Notes: a model not told the origin generated them from the letters alone. DNA of 64,000 nt from Bacteroidaceae bacterium (GCA_017617315.1 JAFZWM010000008.1:27613-91612), one strand, 5' to 3'. Counted from the first letter of the stretch, positions 1 to 9,452 are shown. Numbers and translations are program-made.

Positions 1-636
1 ATGGGCAAGAGCTACAACAACTTCATCACGCTCGACCAGTTCTTCACGGGCGACCATCCGTTGTTGCAGCGTCCTTACTCGGCAATGACTATCCGTTTCT
101 TCATCCTTCAGGCTCAGTATCGCAGCACCGTAGACTTCAGCAACGATGCTCTTCAGGCTGCCGAGAAGGGTATGCAGAGACTCTTCGAGGGTCTTGATGC
201 TCTCGACCGCATCGTTCCGTCGGCATCAGGCTCGGTTGAGATGAAGTATGTTGACGAGCTTCGCCAGAAGTGCTACGACTCTATGAACGACGACCTTAAC
301 ACGCCAATCGTCATCAGTCTGTTGTTCGATGCCTGCCGCGTAATCAACACAATCGTTGACAAGAAGGCAACCATCACAGCCGATGTTCTCGAAGCATTGA
401 AGCAGTTGTTCCACACATTCGTGTTCGACATTCTCGGACTGAAGAAGGAAGAGGGCGGCAACAGCGCACGCGAGGAGGCTTTCGGCAAGGTTGTTGACAT
501 GCTTCTTGAGCAGCGTGCCAAGGCAAAGGCTAACAAGGACTGGGCAACAAGCGATGCCATCCGCGACAATCTGGCAGCCCTCGGATTCGAGATTAAGGAT
601 TCGAAGGACGGCGCTACTTGGAAGTTGAACAAATAA
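1..636 (+). CDS. cysS: Cysteinyl-tRNA synthetase, C-terminal part
   Basis: This is the 3' part of the gene for cysteine-tRNA ligase, which charges tRNA-Cys in the cytoplasm. The first residues, MGKSYNNF, are the KMSKS-type ATP-binding loop of class I synthetases (KMGKS in this family), so the Met at base 1 is internal and the catalytic domain lies upstream of the window. The rest is the helical anticodon-binding domain ([20 protein letters not shown] about residue 97) and the C-terminal [20 protein letters not shown] segment typical of CysS. It ends in TAA. Confident identification; only the truncation by the window edge is odd. Confidence 0.96.
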   Translation: MGKSYNNFITLDQFFTGDHPLLQRPYSAMTIRFFILQAQYRSTVDFSNDALQAAEKGMQRLFEGLDALDRIVPSASGSVEMKYVDELRQKCYDSMNDDLNTPIVISLLFDACRVINTIVDKKATITADVLEALKQLFHTFVFDILGLKKEEGGNSAREEAFGKVVDMLLEQRAKAKANKDWATSDAIRDNLAALGFEIKDSKDGATWKLNK

Positions 637-650
637 AAAATCATCTTGAT

Positions 651-845
651 ATGTACAACATAAGTAAGTATTTCATGATTGCGTCTGCAATCTTCAGCCT
701 GATATGCTGCGGCGGTGCGGTGTGGGCTGGCATCAAGCTGAACAACGACAGTTCGTGCTATTTCATGGCATTGCTGTTCTTTGTGGCTTTCGTTTGGCTT
801 TCTCTGTCTATCAAGAAGATGGGCAGCGATAAATCGCAAGACTGA
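651..845 (+). CDS. Small two-TM membrane protein
   Basis: A 64-residue protein with two hydrophobic stretches (about residues 8-28 and 36-54) and a charged C-terminal tail (KKMGSDKSQD). It follows cysS by 14 bases and precedes a terminator, so it is probably cotranscribed with cysS. An upstream in-frame ATG at 618 lies inside the cysS end; the ATG at 651, just before the hydrophobic start MYNISKYF, is the more natural start. No function recognised; no shadowing gene competes for this stretch. Confidence 0.6.
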   Translation: MYNISKYFMIASAIFSLICCGGAVWAGIKLNNDSSCYFMALLFFVAFVWLSLSIKKMGSDKSQD

Positions 846-877
846 TTAGTTGTATATCATTGTTGAATAAAAATAAA

Positions 878-916
878 GAGTCCTCCAATGACCAACATTA
901 GAGGACTCCTTTTTTT
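878..916 (+). terminator. Rho-independent terminator after cysS unit
   Basis: Perfect 8-bp stem GAGTCCTC (878-885) / GAGGACTC (901-908) with a 15-nt loop, followed by CTTTTTTT. It closes the cysS / small membrane protein unit. Confidence 0.85.
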
Positions 917-1105
917 CGAAATAAACAAGAGTGTTGCACAAATTAAGGTTTAGGTTGCAAAACTATCATAAAAAAACTAATCACTAATAATTACATATCT
1001 ATGAATCTAATTCCTATCTATTGTGATGACACGCCAATGACATGTTTGTGACATCAGAAATCATTTTTTTTTATTTTTTTGAGTTGATAGAAGTCTGGTT
1101 AAGAT

Positions 1106-1136
1106 TTTGGATTATGCAATATTTTGTCTATTTTTG
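1106..1136 (+). promoter_or_regulatory. Bacteroidetes-type promoter for lipoprotein pair
   Basis: TTTG at 1106-1109, 19-bp spacer, TATTTTTG at 1129-1136, a full match to the -33/-7 consensus. Start of the next gene is at 1227. The rest of the 846-1226 gap is AT-rich and holds only this promoter and the upstream terminator. Confidence 0.6.
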
Positions 1137-1226
1137 TTCAGAATATTGGTTTTAGCGTTTTGTCGCTATTGGTAACAACTGTCAAAAACAAAGATTTATA
1201 CTGTTTGAAACATTCTTAGTAGTCAA

Positions 1227-1610
1227 ATGAAAAAAATCGTATTGCTCTTTTTCATGGTTCTATTTGTAAGTTGCCATGGGGATTTTGTTGAATTGAGTGA
1301 TAAATATGTGTATTGCGAGTATACCATTGCCAAGTCTCCAAGTAAATCAAGGTGGACTTCGGATGGCAAGTATATACCATACACTGTAGTTATTGATCGG
1401 AAAGTTACGAACTTTAGTCATGATGATGATTACATAATTGCACATCGGATAGGGTATCGTAATTATGAAAAGCTACATGACTATTGGATTATAAGGCTTG
1501 CTGATGATAAGATATGGGGACCATTATCCAAAGATTCTTTCGACATAATGTGCAAGGAACAAAATGTGCAGATTAGTTTGGATCCAAAATATGATACAGA
1601 TGCAGAATAA
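1227..1610 (+). CDS. Lipoprotein of unknown function
   Basis: A 127-residue protein with a short lipoprotein signal (MKKIVLLFFMVLFVSC, Cys16). The mature part is aromatic and acidic (DKYVYCEYTIA, YRNYEKLHDYWIIRL) with no domain I recognise. AT-rich compared with cysS. Read with the promoter at 1106-1136 and followed after 30 bases by a second lipoprotein gene, probably one transcript. Function unknown. Confidence 0.65.
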   Translation: MKKIVLLFFMVLFVSCHGDFVELSDKYVYCEYTIAKSPSKSRWTSDGKYIPYTVVIDRKVTNFSHDDDYIIAHRIGYRNYEKLHDYWIIRLADDKIWGPLSKDSFDIMCKEQNVQISLDPKYDTDAE

Positions 1611-1640
1611 TTCTGTGGTTACTAATTGGCTTAAAAAAGT

Positions 1641-2324
1641 ATGAAGTATTTATTATTTTTATTTGTTTTAATTTCGTGCTGTAGCTGCGGAAAAACAAGG
1701 AAAGATTCAGTAATGGTTATTGAATCAAAAGAAATTAGGGGAGGACGCAGTAAGGTTTTTTATCAAGTTCGTGGCGACTCCATCTCCAAATATTCTTATG
1801 TAATTTCGAGTTTGTATGGTGTTTCGTTGGAAATAAATGATAACTTGGCAAATTCGTCATATTTCGTGGATATTAGTGATGAGGTTGCAGGCAAAAAGAA
1901 GGCTTTTAATGATGGAAAATATTTTGTTCCAACATTTTCAGAGCAAATGTCAGAGATGAAGGAATGTCTGAAAAAGGCATCGGCGGAATTTGACATAAGT
2001 AAATTATATTGCATCGCTTGTTTTACCACAGTTTTTGATTCTGTTGCATGTGATATATCTTCAAGAATATTATCGAACAACAAAGGTGCTCTGCTGAGTT
2101 ATGCAATTATTGACAGGGAACTTGCAAAGACTTGTTTAAAGGATTCCTTGAATAGTGTGCTTGAAGAATTCAAACTACAAGTTGATACAATAAAAAGTCA
2201 AGAAGTGATTTCACGTTGTGATAAAACGGCATTATACTACAGATCGCCTGTATTTAAGAAAAAAGAAATGCCACCGTTTATTATAGAAACACATTTGTGT
2301 ATAATGCTAAGGCAGAAGGAATAG
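1641..2324 (+). CDS. Lipoprotein of unknown function
   Basis: A 227-residue protein beginning MKYLLFLFVLISCCSCGK, a clear lipoprotein signal. The mature chain is low in known motifs; repeated paired cysteines (YCIACF, VACDI) could form disulfides. Probably cotranscribed with the lipoprotein gene ending at 1610, and closed by the hairpin at 2365-2404. I do not recognise a family; export to the envelope is the only inference. Confidence 0.65.
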   Translation: MKYLLFLFVLISCCSCGKTRKDSVMVIESKEIRGGRSKVFYQVRGDSISKYSYVISSLYGVSLEINDNLANSSYFVDISDEVAGKKKAFNDGKYFVPTFSEQMSEMKECLKKASAEFDISKLYCIACFTTVFDSVACDISSRILSNNKGALLSYAIIDRELAKTCLKDSLNSVLEEFKLQVDTIKSQEVISRCDKTALYYRSPVFKKKEMPPFIIETHLCIMLRQKE

Positions 2325-2364
2325 TTGAAACCGATTATTCAGCATCCATTAAATTCAGACATAG

Positions 2365-2404
2365 AAAAACGCATCGCCAAAGAAAGAGGCGATGCGTTTT
2401 TTTT
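2365..2404. terminator. Bidirectional terminator
   Basis: Stem CGCATCGCC / GGCGATGCG (2370-2378 and 2388-2396) with A-run on the left and T-run on the right, so it can serve the lipoprotein gene on + and the barrel gene on -, which converge here. Confidence 0.85.
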
Positions 2405-3089
2405 ATTTGCCAAACACGAGGCTGAAGGTGAAGTTGCAGAACGTAAGGTCGTTCTTAAACAGATTGTGGTTTATTCCGTCGTCGTATTTGTCGCAATACT
2501 CGTAATCGTCGTCGCAACCAATCTTGTCGGGGTTGAACAGACGGAAATCATCGTTCACAAACCAGTTGGCGGTTTGGATGTCGGCTCGCACGCTGCCCGA
2601 CAGATTGCCTGTTATAGGGAATTCGTAGCCCAGAGTGAATGAAATTCCGCAATAGTTTTTCGAAATCTTGTTAGAGTAATAGTTGTATCGGCTGTTGATG
2701 TTGTAAACCCTGTCCTGATAGTTGAACAGGCCCACGCCGAGGTTGAAGAACAAGGCATCTCTGTTCATTACATAGCGCAGGGTAAGCGCCGGCCTGACAA
2801 AGTGGACGTGCGCCTTGTCCTTGCCCTTCTGAATGTTGTTGTAGTCGTATTGCAGACCGAGGGCAAACCACTCGCAGAAGTAGAAGCGCGAATCCATGTT
2901 AAGGTTGTAACCCAGACGGTTGCCGTTCTTCTCGAAGAAACTGTAGCGGGCATTCGTCTTTGCTGCCGAGGCCGATAAACCGCCGCCCACTCCGACGCTG
3001 TATAATTCTGGCAGATTTTGCGCCTTCAGACTGACGGCGCACATTGAAAACAATGATACACAAATGAGTTTTTTAATTGATTTGTTCAT
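2403..3089 (-). CDS. Outer-membrane beta-barrel protein
   Basis: A 228-residue exported protein. The start at 3089 gives a compact signal peptide (MNKSIKKLICVSLFSMCAVSLKA-Q); an upstream ATG at 3110 would add seven residues with no benefit. The mature chain alternates hydrophobic and polar residues with many Tyr/Phe (FALGLQYDYNN, LTLRYVMNRDALFFNLG, ISFTLGYEFPITG) and ends in FCNFTFSLVFGK, a typical terminal beta-strand with aromatic residues, as in small OmpA-barrel-like porin-fold proteins. Substrate unknown. The 3' end runs into the shared terminator. Confidence 0.7.
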   Translation of the reverse strand: MNKSIKKLICVSLFSMCAVSLKAQNLPELYSVGVGGGLSASAAKTNARYSFFEKNGNRLGYNLNMDSRFYFCEWFALGLQYDYNNIQKGKDKAHVHFVRPALTLRYVMNRDALFFNLGVGLFNYQDRVYNINSRYNYYSNKISKNYCGISFTLGYEFPITGNLSGSVRADIQTANWFVNDDFRLFNPDKIGCDDDYEYCDKYDDGINHNLFKNDLTFCNFTFSLVFGK

Positions 3090-3155
3090 AATAATATAAA
3101 AGATAGTCATATTTCGGCTGCAAAACTACAAAATTAAACTGAATAATTGAGCAAT

Positions 3156-3395
3156 TTGAGAGTTGAAACTTGAAAAATGAAAAACTGATTCAAAATCTAT
3201 TTGACAATTTGAGAGAAAATTGAAAGGCCCTATGAGAAGAGCGAAAGCAATTCTCAACTTAGAATAGCTCGAACCTTTCGGCTTGCTTGCCCCTTGCTAC
3301 CCCCTTACAGTCGGCTTACTATCGGCTTACTTCAAAAGCATTACCAATTAACAAATCAGAAAAGAACTTTCAACTTTCGATTTTCAATTCTCAAC
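3156..3395. repeat. Inverted-repeat-bounded noncoding element
   Basis: TTGAGAGTTGAAACTTGAAA-type arm at 3156-3182 pairs with an inverted copy at 3369-3395 (22 of 27 positions). Between them lies an 11-bp-period array (3280-3334). Immediately to the right (about 3402-3430) are AATTGTC / ATTGTCC units found again near 34.2 and 49.4 kb. This fills most of the 3090-3509 gap; no gene seen. Confidence 0.6.
3280..3334. repeat. 11-bp-period tandem array, locus 1
   Basis: Five consecutive degenerate 11-mers in exact register: GGCTTGCTTGC, CCCTTGCTACC, CCCTTACAGTC, GGCTTACTATC, GGCTTACTTCA. The period is not a multiple of three, so this is not a coding repeat. Same family as the arrays near 10.97, 11.12, 34.0, 42.0 and 49.5 kb. 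Confidence 0.65.
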
Positions 3396-3509
3396 TAAAA
3401 TAATTGTCAATTGTCCATTGTCAACTGTCAAAAAAACAAGTCAAAATTGCCGCATGATGCAATAATAAAGCCGGTGCTTCCGTTATTCTGAAAATATACT
3501 CAGAAAAAG

Positions 3510-4331
3510 ATGAACAAACTATTTGCCATTATAATCGCATTGCTGCTGTCGGCAACCGCAATGGCACAATCGTACGAACAACTTGTTGAAAAAGCCGAGA
3601 AGTACGCAAAGTCCGACAGTCTTGCCAAGGCAGAAGAACTGTACAAAGAGGCTCTAAAACAGAATCCGTACAAGGGAAGCAACGCCCTCGTCTTTTCAAA
3701 CCTTGGAAAAGTTCAGGAGGCGCAGGGCAAGGACAAAGAAGCCCTCGAGTCGTACACATACGCCATAAACCTTGCGCCGTCGTCCATTCCGCTTAGGCTT
3801 AACCGCGCCGGGTTCTACCTTCAGCAGAACGCTCTTGACAAGGCTCTGCTCGACTATACATACGCGCTCGACATCAACCCAAAGACGAAGGAGGCACTTC
3901 TCTATCGCGCCTATATCTATGTAAGAAGGAGGGAACTCGACAAGGCAAAGCGCGACTATACCGAGCTCTTGTCGATAGAGCCGAACCACTACGAAGGAGG
4001 CCTTGGCATGGCTCTCTTGAATGAGAAACTGGGCAAGAGACGCGAGGCGATAGAGCAGCTTACCAACATGCTCGTTGCATATCCCGAAAAGGCCGAACTT
4101 TATCAGGCAAGGGCAGAGATTGAACTCGGGCTCGAACAGAACGACATGGCCTTGCTCGATGTGGAACAGGCTCTGAAACTCTCGCCCGATGATGCCGAAC
4201 TATACATCTTCAAGGCGCAGATTCATCTTGTTATGAAGAACAAGACGCAGGCTCGCGCCGATCTGGACAAGGCGGTTTCGCTCGGAATAAACCGCTCGCA
4301 GCTTGTTGATATGTACAAGCAATGCAAATAG
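3510..4331 (+). CDS. Exported tetratricopeptide repeat protein
   Basis: A 273-residue protein with a signal peptide (MNKLFAIIIALLLSATAMA-Q) followed by about six TPR units (for example EQLVEKAEKYAKSDSLAKAEELYKEAL, DKALLDYTYALDINPKTKEALLYRA as pattern, ARADLDKAVSLGI at the end). TPRs are protein-protein scaffolds; the protein should sit in the periplasm, possibly helping an envelope complex. It converges with recQ, whose stop codon is 1 base beyond its own. No partner gene is obvious nearby. Confidence 0.8.
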   Translation: MNKLFAIIIALLLSATAMAQSYEQLVEKAEKYAKSDSLAKAEELYKEALKQNPYKGSNALVFSNLGKVQEAQGKDKEALESYTYAINLAPSSIPLRLNRAGFYLQQNALDKALLDYTYALDINPKTKEALLYRAYIYVRRRELDKAKRDYTELLSIEPNHYEGGLGMALLNEKLGKRREAIEQLTNMLVAYPEKAELYQARAEIELGLEQNDMALLDVEQALKLSPDDAELYIFKAQIHLVMKNKTQARADLDKAVSLGINRSQLVDMYKQCK

Positions 4332-4332
4332 A

Positions 4333-6168
4333 CTACAACTCTTCCAAGCCTTTATATTGTCTGATGAGGCTGACGAAATCCTTGCCGTAGCGTTCTTTCT
4401 TGAACTCTCCGATACCGCTTATCTCGCCAAAAGCGTCGAGCGATGTTGGCTGAATGCTTGCGAGCAGGTGCAGTGTCTTGTCGTTGAGAATGATATATGC
4501 CGGGAATCCCTGACTGTCGGCAAGCTGTTTGCGCTTCTCGCGCAGATGCTCGAAGAGGGTAGAGTCCTCCTCGCCCGTCTGGAGTTCGGCAAACACCGGC
4601 ATGATTGGCGTCTTTGTGGCGCGCTTCCGTGCCGATTTCTCGGTCTGCTCGGGAGCAACCTCGGCAAGCATCGCCTGCTTGCGCCCGAACAGCACATCTT
4701 TGCCAAGGTCGGTTATAACAATTCTGTTGTTCTCGTTATACATTATCTCGAAGAACCCCAGCTGAAGCATCTGCAACAGATAGTCGAGCCAGTTGCGCGC
4801 CGGAACATCCCGGCCCACGCCGAAGGTCTTGAGCTGGTCGTAGCCCTTGCCCACGACGTTCTGGTTGAAGTTGCCGCGCAGAATGTCGATGAGCAGGTTG
4901 ATGCCTATGCGCTCGTTGGTTCGTGCAACCGCGCTGAGAGCCTTCTGTACAAGAATTGTGCCGTCGAACCGCTTGGGCGGATTCTTGCACACATCGCAGT
5001 TGCCGCAGTTGCACTCGGTAGTCTCGCCGAAATAGTTTAGAAGGATTCGGCGGCGGCAATGGCTTGCCTCGGCATATTCCTGGATACGTTTCAGCTTCTC
5101 GATGTTTATCTCTTTCTGTCCGCTCTCCTCGGCGAATTTCTTCTGCTGGATTACATCGGCAATGCTGTAGAACATTATCGTTTCCGATTTCAGACCGTCG
5201 CGTCCGGCTCGTCCTATCTCCTGATAGAAGCCCTCCATGCTCTTTGGCATGTTGTAGTGGATAATCCATCGCACGTTGCTCTTGTCTATGCCCATGCCGA
5301 AGGCCACGGTTGCCGTTACCACCTGAAGGTTGTCGTGTATGAACTCTTCTTGCACGCAGTCGCGTTCCTTGCTCGACAGCATGGCGTGATACGGCTTTGC
5401 GTTAATGCCGTTCTTCTGTAGCATCTCCGCCACCTTCTCGGTAGTGCTTCGGCTCAGACAGTATATTATGCCGCTTTCGCCGGCGTGGTTTTCAATAAAC
5501 TGTATTATGGTTTTGTCCTTGTGCTTTTTGTCCATGCCGCGTCGCACATCGAGGCTGATGTTTGGGCGGTCGAACGAGCTGATGAAAATCTCCTCTTCCT
5601 TTATCCTCAGTCCGAGCTGCGTTATTATGTCCTTGCGTGTTGTCTTGTCGGCGGTGGCAGTAAGAGCCACAATCGGCACGTTCGGGAAACATTCGTGCAG
5701 AGTGTTAAGCTTGGCATATTCGGGTCTGAAATCGTGTCCCCATTGCGATATGCAATGCGCCTCGTCTATGGCAAAGAGCGATATGTTGATGTCGCGAAGC
5801 AGATAGGGCATCTCGAGCAGCAGACGCTCGGGCGAGATATACAGAAGCTTGATGTGTCCGCTCAGACACGCCTGCCTTACCTTGATGTTCTGGGTGTCGT
5901 TAAGGTTGCTGTTCAGCGCGGCCGCCGGAATGCCGTTGGCAAGCAGCGCGTCTACCTGGTCTTTCATCAGGGATATGAGGGGCGAGACGACCACGGTTGT
6001 GCCGCCCATCAGCAGAGCCGGAAGTTGGTAGCATATTGATTTTCCTCCACCAGTTGGCATAAGTACCATGGTGTCTTTTTTCGAAAGAATGTTGTCTATG
6101 ATTTCTTCTTGCAGAGGTCGGAACGAGTCGTATCCGAAGTACTTTTTTAATGTCTCCAACTTTTTCAT
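4333..6168 (-). CDS. recQ: RecQ family ATP-dependent DNA helicase
   Basis: A 611-residue 3'-5' DNA helicase of the RecF recombination and replication-restart pathways. Visible in order: Walker A in [14 protein letters not shown] (about residue 38), DEAH box in [19 protein letters not shown], helicase C domain with [13 protein letters not shown] and [10 protein letters not shown], the zinc-binding cysteine cluster [21 protein letters not shown], a winged-helix region, and a C-terminal HRDC domain ([20 protein letters not shown]). Normal length for the family. A TACTTTTG box at 6174-6181 lies so close to the start that the mRNA may be nearly leaderless. Confidence 0.96.
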   Translation of the reverse strand: MKKLETLKKYFGYDSFRPLQEEIIDNILSKKDTMVLMPTGGGKSICYQLPALLMGGTTVVVSPLISLMKDQVDALLANGIPAAALNSNLNDTQNIKVRQACLSGHIKLLYISPERLLLEMPYLLRDINISLFAIDEAHCISQWGHDFRPEYAKLNTLHECFPNVPIVALTATADKTTRKDIITQLGLRIKEEEIFISSFDRPNISLDVRRGMDKKHKDKTIIQFIENHAGESGIIYCLSRSTTEKVAEMLQKNGINAKPYHAMLSSKERDCVQEEFIHDNLQVVTATVAFGMGIDKSNVRWIIHYNMPKSMEGFYQEIGRAGRDGLKSETIMFYSIADVIQQKKFAEESGQKEINIEKLKRIQEYAEASHCRRRILLNYFGETTECNCGNCDVCKNPPKRFDGTILVQKALSAVARTNERIGINLLIDILRGNFNQNVVGKGYDQLKTFGVGRDVPARNWLDYLLQMLQLGFFEIMYNENNRIVITDLGKDVLFGRKQAMLAEVAPEQTEKSARKRATKTPIMPVFAELQTGEEDSTLFEHLREKRKQLADSQGFPAYIILNDKTLHLLASIQPTSLDAFGEISGIGEFKKERYGKDFVSLIRQYKGLEEL

Positions 6169-6173
6169 AAGTG

Positions 6174-6181
6174 CAAAAGTA
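6174..6181 (-). promoter_or_regulatory. recQ -7 box
   Basis: CAAAAGTA on +, TACTTTTG on -, matching TAnnTTTG. It ends six bases upstream of the recQ ATG (6168), placing the transcription start at or next to the start codon. No good -33 box seen. Confidence 0.4.
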
Positions 6182-6244
6182 AAGTTTTTTTGTGTAAATG
6201 TGCTGTCCGCATGTTTATTTTCAGTATTATTTTAACGGCAAAGA

Positions 6245-6275
6245 TTGGTAATTTGAAAAAAAATGTAGATTTTTG
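6245..6275 (+). promoter_or_regulatory. Possible promoter of the AraC-type / DPP III unit
   Basis: TTG at 6245-6247, 20 bp, GATTTTTG at 6268-6275 (one mismatch to TAnnTTTG). Gene start is 24 bases downstream. Confidence 0.35.
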
Positions 6276-6298
6276 CAAAACGATAATACGGAATTAGA

Positions 6299-6688
6299 GT
6301 GAAAAGTAATAATTACGCACCAAGAGTTTCGCAGGAAAAGGCACAGGTGATAATAAAAGGCTTGAAACTGTTGGTTGATGAGAAAAAGTACAGAGATCCT
6401 AAGCTGTCGGCAAAGCAGTTTGCCGATGAGTTGAATGTCGACCACCGGCTTATATCGGTTGTGGTAAAGCGTGAGTACGGCCTCACATTCCCGGCTTTCG
6501 TAAACCACTATCGCGTAAGGGAACTCTGTAAGCTGCTGAGAAATGACAATAGTGAGTGTTCGGTATCAGTCGAACTCATGGCTCTGAAGGCTGGATTTGC
6601 CAGCCGTCAGTCAATGAGTCTGGCTTTTGCAAAGGAAATAGGCACTTCGCCTTCGGAGTACCGCAAAAGATTTAACAAAAAAGAATGA
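6299..6688 (+). CDS. AraC-type helix-turn-helix regulator, DNA-binding domain only
   Basis: A 129-residue protein that starts at a GTG. It consists almost only of the double helix-turn-helix AraC domain: first HTH LSAKQFADELNVDHRLISVVVKREYG, second HTH VSVELMALKAGFASRQSMSLAFAKEIGTSPSEYRKRF, the family's C-terminal signature. It lacks a sensor or membrane domain. The stop overlaps the start of the peptidase gene (ATGA, 6685-6688), so the two are translationally coupled, and it may regulate that gene or itself. Targets unknown. Confidence 0.8.
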   Translation: MKSNNYAPRVSQEKAQVIIKGLKLLVDEKKYRDPKLSAKQFADELNVDHRLISVVVKREYGLTFPAFVNHYRVRELCKLLRNDNSECSVSVELMALKAGFASRQSMSLAFAKEIGTSPSEYRKRFNKKE

Positions 6689-8718
6689 AACTAAAAAACT
6701 GTTTGGTAATGATGTTTGGTTTGATGTCATTGGGCGCACAGGCGCAGGAGAAAGACTCCTTCAAGTATGCAGATGAGTCGTTTGCCGACATTCAGATGCT
6801 GCGATACAAGGTTGAGGGATTTGACGAGTTGTCGCTGAGTCAGAAGACATTCATATACTATCTGTATGAGGCTGCACTTCAGGGACGCGACATCCTGTTC
6901 GATCAGAACGGAAAGTACAATCTGCGCATCAGAAAGATGCTCGAGACCGTGTACACACAGTACAAGGGCGACCGCGAGAGCAAGGATTTCAAGGCTCTCG
7001 AAGTGTATCTGAAGAGAGTGTGGTTCAGCAGCGGCATCCATCATCACTACGGATGCGAGAAGTTTGTGCCGGGATTCAGCGCCGACTTCTTCCGCAGCGC
7101 GCTCAAGAGCGTTGATGCCAAGCAGCTTCCTCTGGCAAAGAAGCAGACCGTAGACCAGCTCTGCGATGAGATATTCCCCGTTATTTTCGATTCAAAGGTA
7201 ATGCCTAAGCGCGTTAATCAGGCCGATGGCGAAGACCTTATCCTCACATCTGCCGAGAACTACTACGACGGAGTAACGCAGCAGGAGGCCGAGGACTTCT
7301 ACAACAAGATGAAGGAAGGCGCGGGCGACCAGCCTGTAATGTTCGGAATGAACAGCCGACTGGTAAAGCGCAACGGCAAGCTAACCGAACTGGTGTGGAA
7401 GGAAAAGGGACTCTACGGCTCGGCAATAAAGAACATAATCAAGTATCTTGAACTTGCAAGGCCATACGCCGAGAACGACCAGCAGAAGAAGGTGATAGAC
7501 AAACTTGTTGAATTCTACAAGACTGGCTCGCTCAAGACATTCGACGAGTATTCTATTGAGTGGGTAAAGGATCTGGCATCGCGCGTTGATTTCTGCAACG
7601 GCTTTATCGAGAGCTACGGCGACCCTCTCGGCCTGAAGGCAAGCTGGGAGAGCATCGTAAACTTCAAGGATATGGAGGCTACAAAGCGCACCGAGACAAT
7701 CAGCTCGAACGCACAATGGTTCGAAGACCATTCTCCGGTAGACCCTCGATTCAAGAAAGAAAAGGTGAAGGGCGTTTCTGCTAAGGTCATCACAGCCGCC
7801 GTCTTGGCCGGCGACCTCTATCCTTCGACAGCCATCGGAATAAACCTTCCAAACAGCAACTGGATTCGCAGCGTTCACGGCTCTAAGTCGGTTACCATCG
7901 GCAACCTTACCGATGCCTACGCAAAGGCTGCACACGGAAACGGCTTCCGCGAGGAGTTCGTAATAGACAAGGCGATGATTGAACTGCTCGACAAGTACGA
8001 CAGTCAGACCGACGACCTTCATACCGACCTTCACGAGTGTCTCGGACACGGCTCGGGCAAGCTCCTTCCGGGCGTAGATGCCGACTCTCTGAAGGCTTAC
8101 GGCTCAACAATAGAGGAGGCGAGAGCCGATTTGTTCGGACTCTACTACATGGCAGACCCTAAGCTTCTCGAACTCGGACTCCTTTCTGACAAAGACGCAT
8201 ACAAGGCACAGTACTACAGCTATATAATGAACGGAATGCTCACCCAGCTTGTCCGCATCGAGTTGGGCAACGACATCGAGGAGGCTCACATGCGCAACCG
8301 CGCCCTCATCTCGTGGTGGGCTTACGAGAACGGAAAGGCTGACAATGTTATCGAGCTTGTAAAGAAAGACGGCAAGACATTCGTTAAGATTAACGACTTC
8401 CAGAAACTCCGCGCTCTGTTTGGCAAACTGCTTGCCGAGATTCAGCGAGTAAAGAGTGAGGGCGATTTCGAAGGTGCCAAGGCTCTTGTAGAGAAGTATG
8501 CCGTTAAGATAAATCCTGAAATCCACAAGGAGATTAAGGAGCGTTACAGCAAACTTAACATCTCGCCTTACAAGGGCTTCATCAACCCTGTCTATACAGC
8601 CGTTAAGGATGGCAAGGGCAACATTACCGATGTGAAGATTTCCTACGGCGAGGGATATGCCGAGCAGATGCTCCGCTACAGCAAGGATTATTCAACACTC
8701 CCTTATATCAACGAGTAA
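6685..8718 (+). CDS. Dipeptidyl peptidase III (M49 family)
   Basis: A 677-residue zinc peptidase that removes N-terminal dipeptides from oligopeptides. The M49 motif HECLGH is at residues 450-455 and the second zinc motif EEARAD at about 477-482, both as in the family. It has a signal peptide (MKLKNCLVMMFGLMSLGAQA), so it should act in the periplasm or envelope, as with related Bacteroides proteins, unlike the cytosolic eukaryotic enzyme. Overlaps the AraC-type gene upstream by four bases and abuts the AlkD-like gene (TAA then ATG), forming a three-gene unit. Confidence 0.93.
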   Translation: MKLKNCLVMMFGLMSLGAQAQEKDSFKYADESFADIQMLRYKVEGFDELSLSQKTFIYYLYEAALQGRDILFDQNGKYNLRIRKMLETVYTQYKGDRESKDFKALEVYLKRVWFSSGIHHHYGCEKFVPGFSADFFRSALKSVDAKQLPLAKKQTVDQLCDEIFPVIFDSKVMPKRVNQADGEDLILTSAENYYDGVTQQEAEDFYNKMKEGAGDQPVMFGMNSRLVKRNGKLTELVWKEKGLYGSAIKNIIKYLELARPYAENDQQKKVIDKLVEFYKTGSLKTFDEYSIEWVKDLASRVDFCNGFIESYGDPLGLKASWESIVNFKDMEATKRTETISSNAQWFEDHSPVDPRFKKEKVKGVSAKVITAAVLAGDLYPSTAIGINLPNSNWIRSVHGSKSVTIGNLTDAYAKAAHGNGFREEFVIDKAMIELLDKYDSQTDDLHTDLHECLGHGSGKLLPGVDADSLKAYGSTIEEARADLFGLYYMADPKLLELGLLSDKDAYKAQYYSYIMNGMLTQLVRIELGNDIEEAHMRNRALISWWAYENGKADNVIELVKKDGKTFVKINDFQKLRALFGKLLAEIQRVKSEGDFEGAKALVEKYAVKINPEIHKEIKERYSKLNISPYKGFINPVYTAVKDGKGNITDVKISYGEGYAEQMLRYSKDYSTLPYINE

Positions 8719-9405
8719 ATGACAAAGGAACAGGTTGCCGATAACATCAGACGCATAAAGGCCGATTTCCGGCAGGGAATGAACGGCGTGGCTTCTGCCA
8801 AGATGCGCGAGCTGGGGGCACAATACAAGGTGAACTTCGGCATAGAATATCCGCGCTTGCAGATGATAGCGCAGTCGTTCGACAAGGATCACGACCTTGC
8901 GCAGGCCCTGTGGAAGGACAACATACGCGAGTGCCGTATTATTGCCGCCATGCTTCAGCCGGTCGAGACGTTCGACCGCGACTTTGCCGACCTCTGGATT
9001 GAGACCATCGACAATGTGGAGATAGCGCAGTACACCAGCATGAACCTCTTCCAGCATCTGCCGTTCGCCTCGGAGATAGCATTCAACTGGATGGCCGACG
9101 AGCGCGAGATGTATCAGGTTTGCGGATTCTGCATCGCAACGCGCCTCATTATGCGCCATATTGCCTTCAACGGCGAGGCGCAGAACGAGCTTATCGACCA
9201 GGCTCTTACAGCCATGCAGGACAAGTATCCGTCGGTACAGAAAGCGGCATTCTCGTGTCTGCTCAAGTTCGTCTCTTCGGGGGCGGACGAGGCGGCTAAG
9301 GTAAAGAACGCGTTTGCGTCGTTGCAGCTTCCGCAGAATCAGTATGGCGAGCAGTGCCGCATACTCATCGACGAGGCTGATGCAGTATTGGAGACAAAAA
9401 AATGA
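8719..9405 (+). CDS. DNA alkylation repair protein, AlkD-like HEAT repeat
   Basis: A 228-residue all-helical protein of the DNA alkylation repair family: FGIEYPRLQMIAQ, ALWKDNIRECRIIAAMLQPVE, VEIAQYTSMNLFQHLPFA, CGFCIATRLIMRH. AlkD members are HEAT-like DNA glycosylases for bulky or cationic alkylated bases. The gene begins directly after the stop of the peptidase gene, so it is cotranscribed; there is no obvious functional link to the peptidase. Closed by the hairpin at 9415-9445. The substrate of this branch in Bacteroidales is not established. Confidence 0.8.
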   Translation: MTKEQVADNIRRIKADFRQGMNGVASAKMRELGAQYKVNFGIEYPRLQMIAQSFDKDHDLAQALWKDNIRECRIIAAMLQPVETFDRDFADLWIETIDNVEIAQYTSMNLFQHLPFASEIAFNWMADEREMYQVCGFCIATRLIMRHIAFNGEAQNELIDQALTAMQDKYPSVQKAAFSCLLKFVSSGADEAAKVKNAFASLQLPQNQYGEQCRILIDEADAVLETKK

Positions 9406-9414
9406 CATAGATAT

Positions 9415-9452
9415 GGGAAAAAGTACGGACGAAGTACTTTTTCCCTTTTCTT
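9415..9452 (+). terminator. Rho-independent terminator
   Basis: Perfect 12-bp stem GGGAAAAAGTAC (9415-9426) / GTACTTTTTCCC (9434-9445), 7-nt loop, followed by TTTTCTTTTTC. Ends the AraC-type / DPP III / AlkD unit. Confidence 0.85.

Noticed and set aside
976..993. TCACTAATAATTACA as a fourth copy of the composite regulon site
   Set aside because: Only one half of the palindrome is preserved and no -33/-7 boxes lie at the required spacing.
2325..2642. 105-codon + strand ORF with one hydrophobic stretch
   Set aside because: It runs through the bidirectional terminator and is antisense to the outer-membrane barrel gene.
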